This document shows, one piece after another, positions 17,554 through 25,483 of a DNA stretch of 64,000 bases (its first letter is position 1; every line of letters begins with the position of its first letter). The position numbers were made by a program, and so were the translations under genes. Source of the stretch: DYJB01 sp963777165 (GTDB taxonomy: Bacteria; Chloroflexota; Anaerolineae; Anaerolineales; E44-bin32); NCBI GenBank assembly GCA_963777165.1, contig CAVZPO010000023.1, positions 434,001 through 498,000 on the forward strand. Reading direction: 5' to 3'. The notes beneath the pieces were generated by a model. The model saw only the letters and a program-made list of their open reading frames with translations. It did not search any database and was not told the origin of the DNA.

Positions 17554-18391
17554 GGGTGGCGGTGGGGTGACCGCGGCCGATCTGATGTGCGTGTGTATCG
17601 CGCGACAGGTGGTCGACGGGGAAGTGCTGGCGCAGGGTTTGGCGACACCGCTTGTGGCCGCCGGATACCTGCTGGCATGGAAGACCCATGCGCCGAATGT
17701 GTCCTTCGCCTCGGCGATCGGGCAGAGCCTGTGCCAGGAGGGCGCTCCCTTGGGGCTGGCGACGATCGAATCGCTATGGTTGGATCGATCGGTCGTGACC
17801 TACGGGTTTGTCTCGGCGGCCGTCGACATGCTGCCGAGCGTCAGGCCGAAGGAGTTCTTCAGGCCGGGGCAGGTCGATGCCGCCGGGAACTTCAATAACA
17901 TCGCCCTGGGAGCCGATTACCGCCGCCCGCGCATGAGGCTCCCCGGGACGGGCGGGATCCCGGATGTGACACCGGTCTTGAGCGACATTTGTCTCTACGT
18001 GCCACGCCATTCGCGGATCACGTTTGTCGAGCGGCTCGATTTCCGCTCGGGACTCGGGCACGACGCGCGCAGACGACACGGGCGCGGGCCGCGTTACCTG
18101 GTCTCCGACCTGGGACAATTCGACTTTGAGCAAGGGCGAATGCGGCTGACACACCTGCACCCGGGAGTCACCCGGGCCCACGTGCAGGCCAAGACCGGTT
18201 TCCAGATGGAAGTGGCCGACCAGTTGCAGACGACGCAGCCTCCTTCAGAGGAAGAACTGCGGCTGTTGGGCGAAGTGATCGATCCGCTCGGCATCCGTCG
18301 GCTCGAGTTTCTGAGTGGCCCGGAGCGCCGCCTGGCGCTTGCCGCCATCGTTGAGGCGGAACGCGGCGCGACGGCCGGCGCCGGCGACTGA
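17540..18391 (+). CDS. CoA-transferase beta-subunit-like protein (IpdB/GctB family)
   Basis: The 283-aa protein resembles the beta subunit of glutaconate CoA-transferase and the IpdB subunit of the steroid-ring hydrolase IpdAB. It has an N-terminal CIARQVVDGEVLAQGLATPL, a central VDAAGNFNNIALGADYRRPR and MRLPGTGGIPDVTPV. The D-x-x-G-N-x-N and RLPGxGG patterns are family hallmarks. I do not see the catalytic ENG-type Glu of class I CoA-transferases, which favours the IpdB-like branch. No alpha subunit lies beside it: the upstream gene is the dehydratase and the downstream gene is GH3-like. Its partner is elsewhere or its role has diverged. The ATG overlaps the corrected end of the dehydratase gene. 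Confidence 0.72.
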   Translation: MPRPEGGGGVTAADLMCVCIARQVVDGEVLAQGLATPLVAAGYLLAWKTHAPNVSFASAIGQSLCQEGAPLGLATIESLWLDRSVVTYGFVSAAVDMLPSVRPKEFFRPGQVDAAGNFNNIALGADYRRPRMRLPGTGGIPDVTPVLSDICLYVPRHSRITFVERLDFRSGLGHDARRRHGRGPRYLVSDLGQFDFEQGRMRLTHLHPGVTRAHVQAKTGFQMEVADQLQTTQPPSEEELRLLGEVIDPLGIRRLEFLSGPERRLALAAIVEAERGATAGAGD

Positions 18392-18421
18392 GCCGCGTAA
18401 GGTCAAGGGTATACTGGAGAT

Positions 18422-21217
18422 GTGAGACGCCTCCAGTTGCTGCGCCTGGCATTCGCCACCCTCGCCCTGTGGTCGGCGGGCTGGTCGGGCGTGCCCAGGT
18501 CGCCCGTCGCCGATGAGGCGACGCAGCTCCTCGAGCAGATGAGTCCAGCACAGCGCGTCGGCCAGCTCTTCCTGGTCGCGTTCGATGGTCCCAGCCTGGC
18601 GGCCGACTCCCCCTTCCTGGAACTTGTGCGGGCCGGACAGATCTCCGGCGTCCTGCTCTCGCCGCACAATGGCAACTTCCCGCCACTCTCGGATCCTGCC
18701 GGGCAGACGCAGGCGCTGATCGCGTCCCTGCAGGAGGCCGCGCGACCGACGGCCGGGTCAGCCGTCCCGACCGACACATCGGCAGAACTCGAGGAAGGCG
18801 CGCCTGGGGTCCCATTGCTGGTCGCGATTTTCGCGGACAGCGACGGCTCCCAGTGGTCGCAGATCGTTCAGGACTACCCGGACACGCCGTCCCAGATGTC
18901 GCTCGGTGCCACCTGGCGCAGAGACCTGGCGCGGGAGGTGGCATCCGATCTGGGCGCCCGCCTGCGCGCCCTCGGTGTCAACCTGCTGATCGGGCCGTCG
19001 CTCGACATTCTGGGCGATCCGCGCCTCGGTGGTCCGGGAGACCTGGGGGTTAGTTCCTTCGGCGGCGATCCGTATTGGATCGGCGTTCTTGGGCAGGCAT
19101 TCGTGGAAGGCGTTCACGCGGGCTCGGGTGGCCGCGTGGGGGTGGTCGTCACGCACTTTCCGGGACTGGGCGCCAGCGACCGCTCGGCCGCCGAGGATGT
19201 TGCCACGGTTCGTCGAACCCTCGACCAGCTGAGGGGCTTCGAGCTGCAGCCGTTCGCCACAGTGGCCGCCTTTCCGCCGGGAGAAAGCGCCGGTTCGGCC
19301 GACGGTATGCTCACGGCTCACATCCGATACCAGGGGCTGCAGGGCAACATCCGCGACACGACCCGACCGGTGAGTTTGGATGCCGAGGCATTCCAACAAC
19401 TCACACAGGACGAGCCGTTCGCCACGTGGCGATCGTCCGGCGGCCTGATGGTCAGCGACTCTCTGGGGTCGAAGGCGATCCGGCGCTTCCTTGATCCGTC
19501 GGAGACGACCTTCTCGGCAGAAGCGGTGGCGCGGGATGCATTTCTGGCCGGAAACGACCTGCTGCTCTTGGAGGACTTCAAGTCGAGCGACGACCCTGAC
19601 GAGATCACCACGATTCGGGGGACGTTGCGCTACTTCGAGCAGCGCTATCTGGACGATCCGGTGTTTGCACAGCGCGTGGATGACGCCGCGCTGCGCGTCT
19701 TGCGGCTCAAGCTTCGCCTGTATGGTGGGACCTTCGAGGCGTCCACAGGAGGATCGGCCTTCGTTGGCCGCGAGCAGCTCTCCCAGGCCGGCGACCTGGA
19801 GTTCCGGGTCGCCCGTTCGGCGGCGACGCTGGTCAGCCCGGCAACGACGGATATTCGTGCCGGCCTGGGTGAAGGGCCTCGCCTGGAAGACCGGCTGGTG
19901 TTGTTCACCGATACGCGCCGCTCGCGCTCTTGCAGCTCCTGTTTGCCCGTGCCGGGGATCGATCCTCAAGCACTTGAGACTGCCATCCTTAACCTGTACG
20001 GCGGCGGCGCGGGTACAGCACAGATCCGACCTTGGAACCTGACCTCCTTTGCTACGGCCGATCTGGCGGCCTTCCTGGGGGAGACGCCCCCCGACGACCC
20101 TGCCCACCCGATCGCACGGGCGGATGAGGTCGCCAAGGCGATAGGCACCGCCGACTGGGTGATCTTCGTTGTCGAGCGCGAAAGGCCGGAGGAATTCGGC
20201 AGCGGCGCGCTGAAACTGCTGCTCAACGCGCGCCCCGACCTGGTGCTGGGCAAGACGTTGATCGTGTTTGCCGTCGATGTTCCCTATGACCTGGACGCCA
20301 CCGACGTCAGCAAGATCGACGCCATGTACGCCCTCTACAGTCGCGGGACGGCATTCCTGAATGTAGCCGCGCGGCTGCTGTTTCAGGAATTGCCGGCGGC
20401 CGGTAATCTGCCGGTGAGCGTCCCCGCGGTGGGCTACGATCTAATCGAGGCTCTCTCACCCGATGCCGATCAGGTGCTTGGACTCGCCGTATCGTTGGAC
20501 GATGGTGGGGTTGGGACACCCAGCGCAGAGGGATTCCGGGTCAACGACAAGATCAAGGTCACGACCGGATTGATCCTGGATGCCAACGGGCACGCTGTCC
20601 CGGATCGGACGCCCGTCGAGTTCCTGCTTGGCTATCCGGGGGAACTGCCATCGAACGTCGAAGCAGGAACGGTGGGTGGCATCGCCAGTATCAGCACGAC
20701 GCTTGGCCGTCTTGGGCTGTTGACCATCCTGGCAAGAAGTGAACCGGCAGCGGTCTCCAGCGTGTTGCAGTTGAACGTTCAGGAAAACATGCCGGCCTTT
20801 GTGACGGTGATTGCACCGACCCCGGTCCCGACCCTGACGGTTGAGCCCGAGGCGGGGGAGGCGACTCCGACGCCCGGGGCCGGAGCCACGGTCGGCGATG
20901 GGCAGCAAGGGAAACGCGGGGGTGGGGTAGGCGCGCTTGTGATCGGCATGTTCGGCGCGTTAGGCGTCTCACTGCTTGCTTATCGGTCGGGGAAGGGCGC
21001 CGACCTGCCGGGACGCGGGAGATCGGTCTTGGCGACCTTGGTGTGCAGCCTGCTCGGGTACAACTACGTTGCTCTGGGATTTCCGGGGGCAGCACAGCTG
21101 GTGGAAGGTCTCGGGCCGGTGGCGCCCGGGCTGATAGGGGTGGCGACAGGCCTGGTCGCCTTAGGATGCTGGCGATTGTGGCTCGTCGTGCTGCGGCGAC
21201 GCAAAGCGCAGGCTTAG
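18422..21217 (+). CDS. GH3-like (beta-N-acetylhexosaminidase-related) protein with C-terminal membrane helices
   Basis: A 931-aa protein starting at GTG 18422, only seven bases after a TATACT box, so possibly leaderless. The N-terminal helix (residues 1-23) is a signal sequence. Residues ~34-430 match the NagZ-type GH3 barrel: MSPAQRVGQLFLVAFDG, then VNLLIGPSLDILGDPR, VVVTHFPGLGASDR and GLMVSDSLGSKAI with the nucleophile-position Asp346. The usual KHFPGHG loop reads THFPGLG (244-250), so the His of the catalytic dyad is missing. A C-terminal GH3-like domain, a Thr/Pro-rich linker near 790 and about three membrane helices (850-925) follow. It may bind rather than cleave peptidoglycan fragments. 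Confidence 0.8.
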   Translation: MRRLQLLRLAFATLALWSAGWSGVPRSPVADEATQLLEQMSPAQRVGQLFLVAFDGPSLAADSPFLELVRAGQISGVLLSPHNGNFPPLSDPAGQTQALIASLQEAARPTAGSAVPTDTSAELEEGAPGVPLLVAIFADSDGSQWSQIVQDYPDTPSQMSLGATWRRDLAREVASDLGARLRALGVNLLIGPSLDILGDPRLGGPGDLGVSSFGGDPYWIGVLGQAFVEGVHAGSGGRVGVVVTHFPGLGASDRSAAEDVATVRRTLDQLRGFELQPFATVAAFPPGESAGSADGMLTAHIRYQGLQGNIRDTTRPVSLDAEAFQQLTQDEPFATWRSSGGLMVSDSLGSKAIRRFLDPSETTFSAEAVARDAFLAGNDLLLLEDFKSSDDPDEITTIRGTLRYFEQRYLDDPVFAQRVDDAALRVLRLKLRLYGGTFEASTGGSAFVGREQLSQAGDLEFRVARSAATLVSPATTDIRAGLGEGPRLEDRLVLFTDTRRSRSCSSCLPVPGIDPQALETAILNLYGGGAGTAQIRPWNLTSFATADLAAFLGETPPDDPAHPIARADEVAKAIGTADWVIFVVERERPEEFGSGALKLLLNARPDLVLGKTLIVFAVDVPYDLDATDVSKIDAMYALYSRGTAFLNVAARLLFQELPAAGNLPVSVPAVGYDLIEALSPDADQVLGLAVSLDDGGVGTPSAEGFRVNDKIKVTTGLILDANGHAVPDRTPVEFLLGYPGELPSNVEAGTVGGIASISTTLGRLGLLTILARSEPAAVSSVLQLNVQENMPAFVTVIAPTPVPTLTVEPEAGEATPTPGAGATVGDGQQGKRGGGVGALVIGMFGALGVSLLAYRSGKGADLPGRGRSVLATLVCSLLGYNYVALGFPGAAQLVEGLGPVAPGLIGVATGLVALGCWRLWLVVLRRRKAQA

Positions 21218-22196
21218 GTCAGGCTGGCGACCATGGCCAGCAGCGCCAACCCCACCGCGAGCACTGCAAGCACCCGGTCTGGGTATGCGGCCGCTTGCCA
21301 TTGGCGGCGCCAGTTCCCAGGTAGGCCGAGCAGGCGGTCCGCGGCGTCGGGCTGGAGCGCCTCTCTCATCTGATCGGCGTCCGGTGGGACGGTCATCCGG
21401 GTGAAGTGCGAGTGCCCAGAGTACACACGCTTCAACGTGGGGGGGGACCTCAGGGCTCTGTTGGCGCAATGAGACAAGGGCATCCGGTCGCAGGAATCGT
21501 TCCTTGGCCTCTGCCGGCGGGTGCCCGGTGAACAAGTGATAGAGCGTTGCACCCAGGCTGAACAAATCGCTGCGAGGGTCCGTGTGGCCGGTATCGCCAC
21601 CGTATTGCTCCAACGGCGTATAGAGCGCCGTGCCGCGCCCTTGAATGACGGTGACCGTCATATCATCCGGCGCCATCGTCTTGACCAGCCCAAAATCAAC
21701 CAGTTTGATCAACCCGGCCGGCGTCAGCTTGAGATTGCTGGGCTTGATGTCGCGATGGATGACCGGGGGGTCTTGACTGTGCAGATAGGCCAGGGCGTCG
21801 AGGATCTGGTTGGCCCACCGCAGGACCTCGGTGACCGGCAGGCGCGCTCCGAGCATCGCCGCCTCATCAACCAGAGTCTTCAGGTCGCGCCCCGGGACAT
21901 AGTCCATCACCAGGTAGTCCCGCAGCAGGTCGGAGAAATAGTCCGAGACCTTGGGGAGGTTGGGATGGTCGAGGCGAGCAAGGACGGACGCCTCGCGGAA
22001 GAATTGCTCGCGAGCCTCGGCGCGCAGAACTCTCGGACAGTCCGGGATCGTGCTCGACTTCCTTGACGGCGCACTGGCGACCCGGCAGCCGAAGGTCCTC
22101 GGCCAGGTAGATCGAGCCCATTCCGCCGCGCGCCAGCAATTGGCTAACGGCGTAGCGCTCGTGCAGGATATGGCCGGGCGGAAGCGGCTCGGGCAC
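21214..22196 (-). pseudogene. Serine/threonine protein kinase with C-terminal membrane anchor, frameshifted twice
   Basis: The kinase begins at a GTG (22194-22196) with a GAGG upstream, then HERYAVSQLLARGGMGSIYL, the glycine-rich loop, and QCAVKEVEHD with the ATP-binding Lys. An extra base near 22028-22029 shifts the frame. The catalytic part then reads VIHRDIKPSNLKL, LVDFGLVKT and GTALYTPLEQYGG, the Hanks motifs including DFG and a PASTA-kinase-like APE region. A second extra base near 21389 shifts again before DADQMREALQPDAADRLL. The end, DRVLAVLAVGLALLAMVASLT, is a membrane helix. Correcting both gives ~326 aa. It is divergent from the FHA regulator at 22321, a plausible phospho-dependent partner, and its end overlaps the GH3-like gene by four bases. 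Confidence 0.85.
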
Positions 22197-22289
22197 GAAG
22201 AACCTCGGGCAAGAGGGGAGTCTATGCGGATTGGCCGCGGCGTGGACCGTCGCCCTCACGGCGGTCCCGGCGCACTTCCGCAACCTGAT

Positions 22290-22295
22290 TATACT
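22290..22295 (+). promoter_or_regulatory. -10 element for the FHA regulator
   Basis: TATACT at 22290-22295 lies 25 bases before the ATG at 22321, in the 124-bp divergent region shared with the kinase gene. No good -35 is seen, which would suit activator-dependent transcription. Confidence 0.4.
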
Positions 22296-22320
22296 CACGG
22301 TCGTGGTCCGGGGGCAGAGG

Positions 22321-22989
22321 ATGTCGACCGAACGTTGGGGTGAGACTCCCGTACTCATCGGGCAGGCCGGGGCCCTGCAGGGTGGGCGCTGGCTGCTGAA
22401 CGGCGAGACGCTGTTGATCGGGCGGGGACCAGAGTGTGACGTCGTCGTCGCCGACCGTCAGGTATCGCGCCACCACGCCCGCGTGCGACGCATGGCGGAG
22501 GGCGAATTCCAGCTCGAGGACTTAGGGAGCAAGAACGGGACGCACGTGAATGGAGTAGTCCTTGAAGCGCCGCGTCGGCTGCGGGATGGCGACGTGATCC
22601 AGGTCGCTCTGGCCGCCAAGCTCCTGTATGTCGGTTCGGAAGCGACGATGCCGCTCAGCATGGACGAGGACGCCCCGGCCGGCGCAGGCCGTCTGCGCAT
22701 CGACCGGCAGGCGCACCGGATCTGGGTTGCGGGCACGGAGTTGGACCCGCCTCTGTCGCCGCCCCAATACCGGCTGCTCGAGCTTCTGGTCCTGCGTGCC
22801 GGGCAGGTGGTGAATCGGGAGGAGATTGTTACCGCGGTCTGGGAGGGGAGCGAAAGCGAAGGGATTTCGGAGCAGGCGATCGATGCGCTGGTGCGCAGGC
22901 TCCGCGAGCGCCTGGCCGAGGTCGACCCGGAACACGCCTATATGGTGACGGTGCGGGGCCACGGGTTTCGGCTGGACAACCCGACGTGA
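22321..22989 (+). CDS. FHA-domain winged-helix transcriptional regulator
   Basis: The 222-aa protein couples a phosphothreonine-binding FHA domain to a DNA-binding domain. ETLLIGRGPECDVVVADRQV followed by SRHHARV (~26-52) and LEDLGSKNGTHVNG (~61-74) are the FHA core, with the Arg, Ser and Asn phosphopeptide contacts. After a short linker, LRIDRQAHRIWVAGTEL and LSPPQYRLLELLVLRAGQVV start an OmpR/PhoB-type winged helix ending in VTVRGHGFRLD. There is no receiver domain, so the input is likely Ser/Thr phosphorylation, most simply by the divergent kinase gene next to it. The ATG at 22321 is the first that keeps the FHA fold without the non-conserved leader. Confidence 0.88.
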   Translation: MSTERWGETPVLIGQAGALQGGRWLLNGETLLIGRGPECDVVVADRQVSRHHARVRRMAEGEFQLEDLGSKNGTHVNGVVLEAPRRLRDGDVIQVALAAKLLYVGSEATMPLSMDEDAPAGAGRLRIDRQAHRIWVAGTELDPPLSPPQYRLLELLVLRAGQVVNREEIVTAVWEGSESEGISEQAIDALVRRLRERLAEVDPEHAYMVTVRGHGFRLDNPT

Positions 22990-23016
22990 ATTGAGGCCAC
23001 GAGCATACGGCAATGC

Positions 23017-23042
23017 ATGCGCCCGCCTGCAGGCGGGCGCAT
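23017..23042. terminator. Convergent terminator between the FHA gene and ssrA
   Basis: A perfect inverted repeat ATGCGCCCGCC-TGCA-GGCGGGCGCAT lies between the FHA gene stop (22989) and the 3' end of tmRNA (23044). It could serve both strands. No T-run follows. Confidence 0.7.
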
Positions 23043-23043
23043 A

Positions 23044-23440
23044 GGTGGAGATGGCGGGAATCGAACCCGCGTCCGGGGGTTTCGATCGTCGAGCGTCTAC
23101 AGGCTTAGCCGAAGCTTTGTTCTCACTGCCAGTCGATCGTCCGGCGGATCGGTTCCAGCAGCCAGCCACTCAGGCCCGAGAGCCTGGCTTAAGCGTCCTG
23201 GCGTGGCCCAGGAGCCGCACCCTGCCCATTGGTCGCCATCCTCCGTAACCGGGCAAGGCAGGTGCGGAGGGGCGGGCCCCTGTGACGGGGCCGGGCTCAG
23301 CGTTCGCGGGGTTTAGGCCGCGAGCGGGAGAGCCGCGTAGTTAGTGCGTGTGGCACTTGTTGGTGCGCTGAGTTAGCGAGATCGGCGCCTCTCGGCCTGC
23401 AGCCCGCGATACTCCGCCTCCGTCGAAACCATTCATCCCC
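23044..23440 (-). ncRNA. ssrA: Transfer-messenger RNA (tmRNA)
   Basis: The RNA starts GGGGATGAATGGTTTCGACG, the classic tmRNA 5' end, and ends with the T-arm-like GGTTCGATTCCCGCC and CATCTCC. The 5' GGGGATG pairs with 3' CATCTCC (one G-U), forming the acceptor stem. The encoded tag can be read as ATRTNYAALPLAA followed by TAA (23313-23354), ending in the expected hydrophobic LAA-type degron. A resume codon four codons earlier (APTS-) is also possible. The genomic 3' end reads A-CC-T, so the terminal A of CCA is not encoded as usual. With SmpB, encoded 0.9 kb upstream on the same strand, it rescues stalled ribosomes. Confidence 0.95.
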
Positions 23441-23449
23441 GTTCTGCTC

Positions 23450-23477
23450 ATCCTACCACATCGCGTCTGTAGGACAA
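23450..23477 (-). promoter_or_regulatory. ssrA: Candidate ssrA promoter
   Basis: On the minus strand TTGTCC (23472-23477) and TAGGAT (23450-23455) are spaced by 16 bases, placing transcription start about at the mature 5' G (23440). Match to consensus is only moderate. Confidence 0.4.
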
Positions 23478-23551
23478 TGCGCATAGCCACTCCCCTAATC
23501 GCAATTCCTCCCACTCTCAGCCACAGATGAACACAAGGCTACGCGCAGCGG

Positions 23552-24341
23552 CTACCAATCCGCCGCACGGCTGGTGGCGACGCCGGCTTGCTGGCCGACG
23601 ATCTTATACATCGTGGTCGGGACGTGCGGCTGGCCGAGAATTCCGTCATGGATGGCCCAGCTTCGACCGCGGATGCTGGCTGCAAAGGCTGGGCGGCGGA
23701 AGGGGGTCGAGTTGTTGAGCAGGGGGAGGAGGGAACCGCTTGAGGAGAAAGCCCGGTCGAGTTCCTCCATGCGCGTGCGACCCTGCTGGTAGTTGAATCC
23801 GTAGCGCTCGAACAAGATGGCGTTGTGGTAGTACAGGGGCTCGACGTGATACATGGCCTGCCCCAGGGAGTCGACGAACTCCTCGAAGGCATCGATCGAG
23901 GACTTGAGCGCACGCAGCCCGCGGTGCACCTGTCCGGGGGCGAGTCCGGCACGACAGGCAGCTTCCTCGGCCGGCAGATTCCGGTGCAGGCTTCCGAACT
24001 GGGTCGGCGACCCATCCGGCATCCGGTCGACATCGAATCGCGGCGAGTCGGGGTCGTTGACCACGTAGAGCAGGATGTGGATCTGCCCCATGACCGTGTC
24101 GGTCAGGTGCACGTAGAGCAGCGGATCGGCGTCGCTCAGGCTGCGCCGCACCGCCAGAACGACGTCTGTCGCGCCGGAGGCGCAGCGCAGGTCGAGCAGT
24201 CGGCGGCCCTGAGAGTCCCGGAAGTCGTCCGGAATGTCGAACTGACGGAGAAGGCACGTCGGGGATGAAGCGGGTATAGAGGGCCTCCTTGACGGGTTGG
24301 GGGAGCTGGTTGACGGACGCGATCGAGCGCGGCGCCATCAC
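23552..24341 (-). CDS. Protein of unknown function between smpB and ssrA, frameshifted near the N-terminus
   Basis: I do not recognise this ~262-aa protein. The N-terminal frame starts at a GTG/ATG pair (24336-24341) overlapping the smpB stop and reads VNQLPQPVKEALYTRFIP. An extra T close to 24240-24252 then shifts the frame. The corrected sequence continues FDIPDDFRDSQGRRLLDLRC, VLAVRRSLSDADPLLYVHL and DTVMGQIHILLYVVNDPDSP. LDRAFSSSGSLLPLL and the C-terminal MYKIVGQQAGVATSR follow. There are no membrane helices or obvious catalytic motif. Most of the protein lies in one frame (23552 to about 24240). Tight linkage to smpB suggests co-transcription with the trans-translation genes. Confidence 0.7.
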
Positions 24342-24802
24342 TCCCTCCTTCGGCCCAGCGCGCGCTCCATCTCGCGCCGCGCCTCGCGGGCGGCTGTTGC
24401 CTGGCGCTTGTCGTAGCTTCGCTTGCCGCGGGCCATGGCCAGCTCAAGTTTCGCCCGTCCGCGCTTCAGCACCAGCCGGACGGGAACCAGGGTTTCGCCG
24501 CGCTGACGTACGTGGTCGAACGCGCGGGCGATCTCCTTGCGGTGCAGCAGAAGTTTGCGAGGCCGTTTGGGGTCGTGGTTCAGACGGCTGGCCGGATCGT
24601 AGGGAGCGATGTGCGCATTGACCAGCCATGCCTCGCGCCCGTCGGTCTTCACATACGCTTCGCGCAAGCTCACCTGGCCGGCGCGCACCGACTTGATCTC
24701 GCTGCCCTGGAGGACCAGGCCAGCCTCAAACCGTTCGCCCAAAAAGTAGTCGTGAGCCGCTTTGCGGTTCGTGGCTACGACCTTCAGCTCCTCCTCGCTC
24801 AT
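24338..24802 (-). CDS. smpB: SsrA-binding protein SmpB
   Basis: SmpB (154 aa) binds tmRNA and delivers it to stalled ribosomes. VATNRKAAHDYFLGERFEAG is the conserved N-terminus, then LVLQGSEIKSVRAGQVSLRE. VNAHIAPYDPASRLNHDPKR and KLLLHRKEI complete the OB-fold. LVPVRLVLKRGRAKLELAMA leads into the basic C-terminal tail KRSYDKRQATAAREARREM, which occupies the ribosome decoding site. Length matches the family. Its stop overlaps the start of the unknown gene, and ssrA lies beyond that. A TAGAAT -10-like box at 24870-24875 on the minus strand may drive it. Confidence 0.97.
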   Translation of the reverse strand: MSEEELKVVATNRKAAHDYFLGERFEAGLVLQGSEIKSVRAGQVSLREAYVKTDGREAWLVNAHIAPYDPASRLNHDPKRPRKLLLHRKEIARAFDHVRQRGETLVPVRLVLKRGRAKLELAMARGKRSYDKRQATAAREARREMERALGRRRE

Positions 24803-24946
24803 CCACCCGCCTCAACCAACCGGGATGCCCCTAGGCCTGCGGCATGATCCAGACGCCCGGCGTCGCCCGATTCTAGCACGCCCTCCTGCTGGGGGCCGAT
24901 TCCTGTCTGGTCCTGCGGTCCCATGCCCCACAATCAGCCTGGCGGC

Positions 24947-24952
24947 TATAAT
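24947..24952 (+). promoter_or_regulatory. TATAAT -10 box close to the 24965 start
   Basis: A perfect TATAAT lies 12 bases before the ATG at 24965, predicting a leader of only a few bases. No ribosome site is present between them, so the gene may be read from a nearly leaderless mRNA. A good -35 is not seen. Confidence 0.5.
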
Positions 24953-24964
24953 CGACCTTGGCCT

Positions 24965-25396
24965 ATGTCCCGAGTCATCCGTACCGATTCGCCGGCCCGT
25001 GGGCGCGGCAAGCTTCTGGCATCGATTCGCGAGGCTTTGGCGCCCTTCGACGCTGCCGGCCTGCCGCCGGATGCTCGCGATCGGCTGGCATTTGTGGGCC
25101 TGGTCCTGCGTGAGCTCGAGCACTCCACCGAGCAGACCGCCCTGGCATGGGAGCGACGTGGGTACTGGGTGAAGGTCGATCAGTTCCGCCGCGAGTGGGA
25201 CTGGGTCGGGCAGGGGGCCCAGGCGGTCCTTGAGCCGCTGTTGGGGAAGGATCTGGAGGCATCGATGGCCGCCGCAAGGGCACTTCGCCCGCGCCTTCCG
25301 CAGCCGGCGACCAGCACTTCCAGGCGCTCTTCCACGCCGTGGATCGGGGCGTATGCCCGTCTGACGACGGATACAGGGAACCTGCGCAGCACGTAG
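24965..25396 (+). CDS. Small helical protein of unknown function
   Basis: As read, this encodes 143 aa; I cannot assign a function. The first ~105 residues are predicted helical and coding-like: ARGRGKLLASIREALAPF, then LAFVGLVLRELEHSTEQTAL and AWERRGYWVKVDQFRREWDW. After ARAL near residue 107 the composition turns Ser/Arg/Thr-rich. Removing one T at 25284-25285 gives a different end, ALARAFRSRRPALPG, stopping at 25362-25364 (132 aa), which may be the true C-terminus. No ribosome site is visible and a TATAAT lies very close upstream. No membrane segments are visible. It precedes the HD-GYP regulator by about 90-120 bp. Confidence 0.55.
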   Translation: MSRVIRTDSPARGRGKLLASIREALAPFDAAGLPPDARDRLAFVGLVLRELEHSTEQTALAWERRGYWVKVDQFRREWDWVGQGAQAVLEPLLGKDLEASMAAARALRPRLPQPATSTSRRSSTPWIGAYARLTTDTGNLRST

Positions 25397-25483
25397 CGCA
25401 GGGTAGCGGGCTTGCACATGCAGCCGGGGTGCGAAATAATGGGCAAGTCGAGCTTCGAACATGGAGTAGGAGCCGAATGAAGG

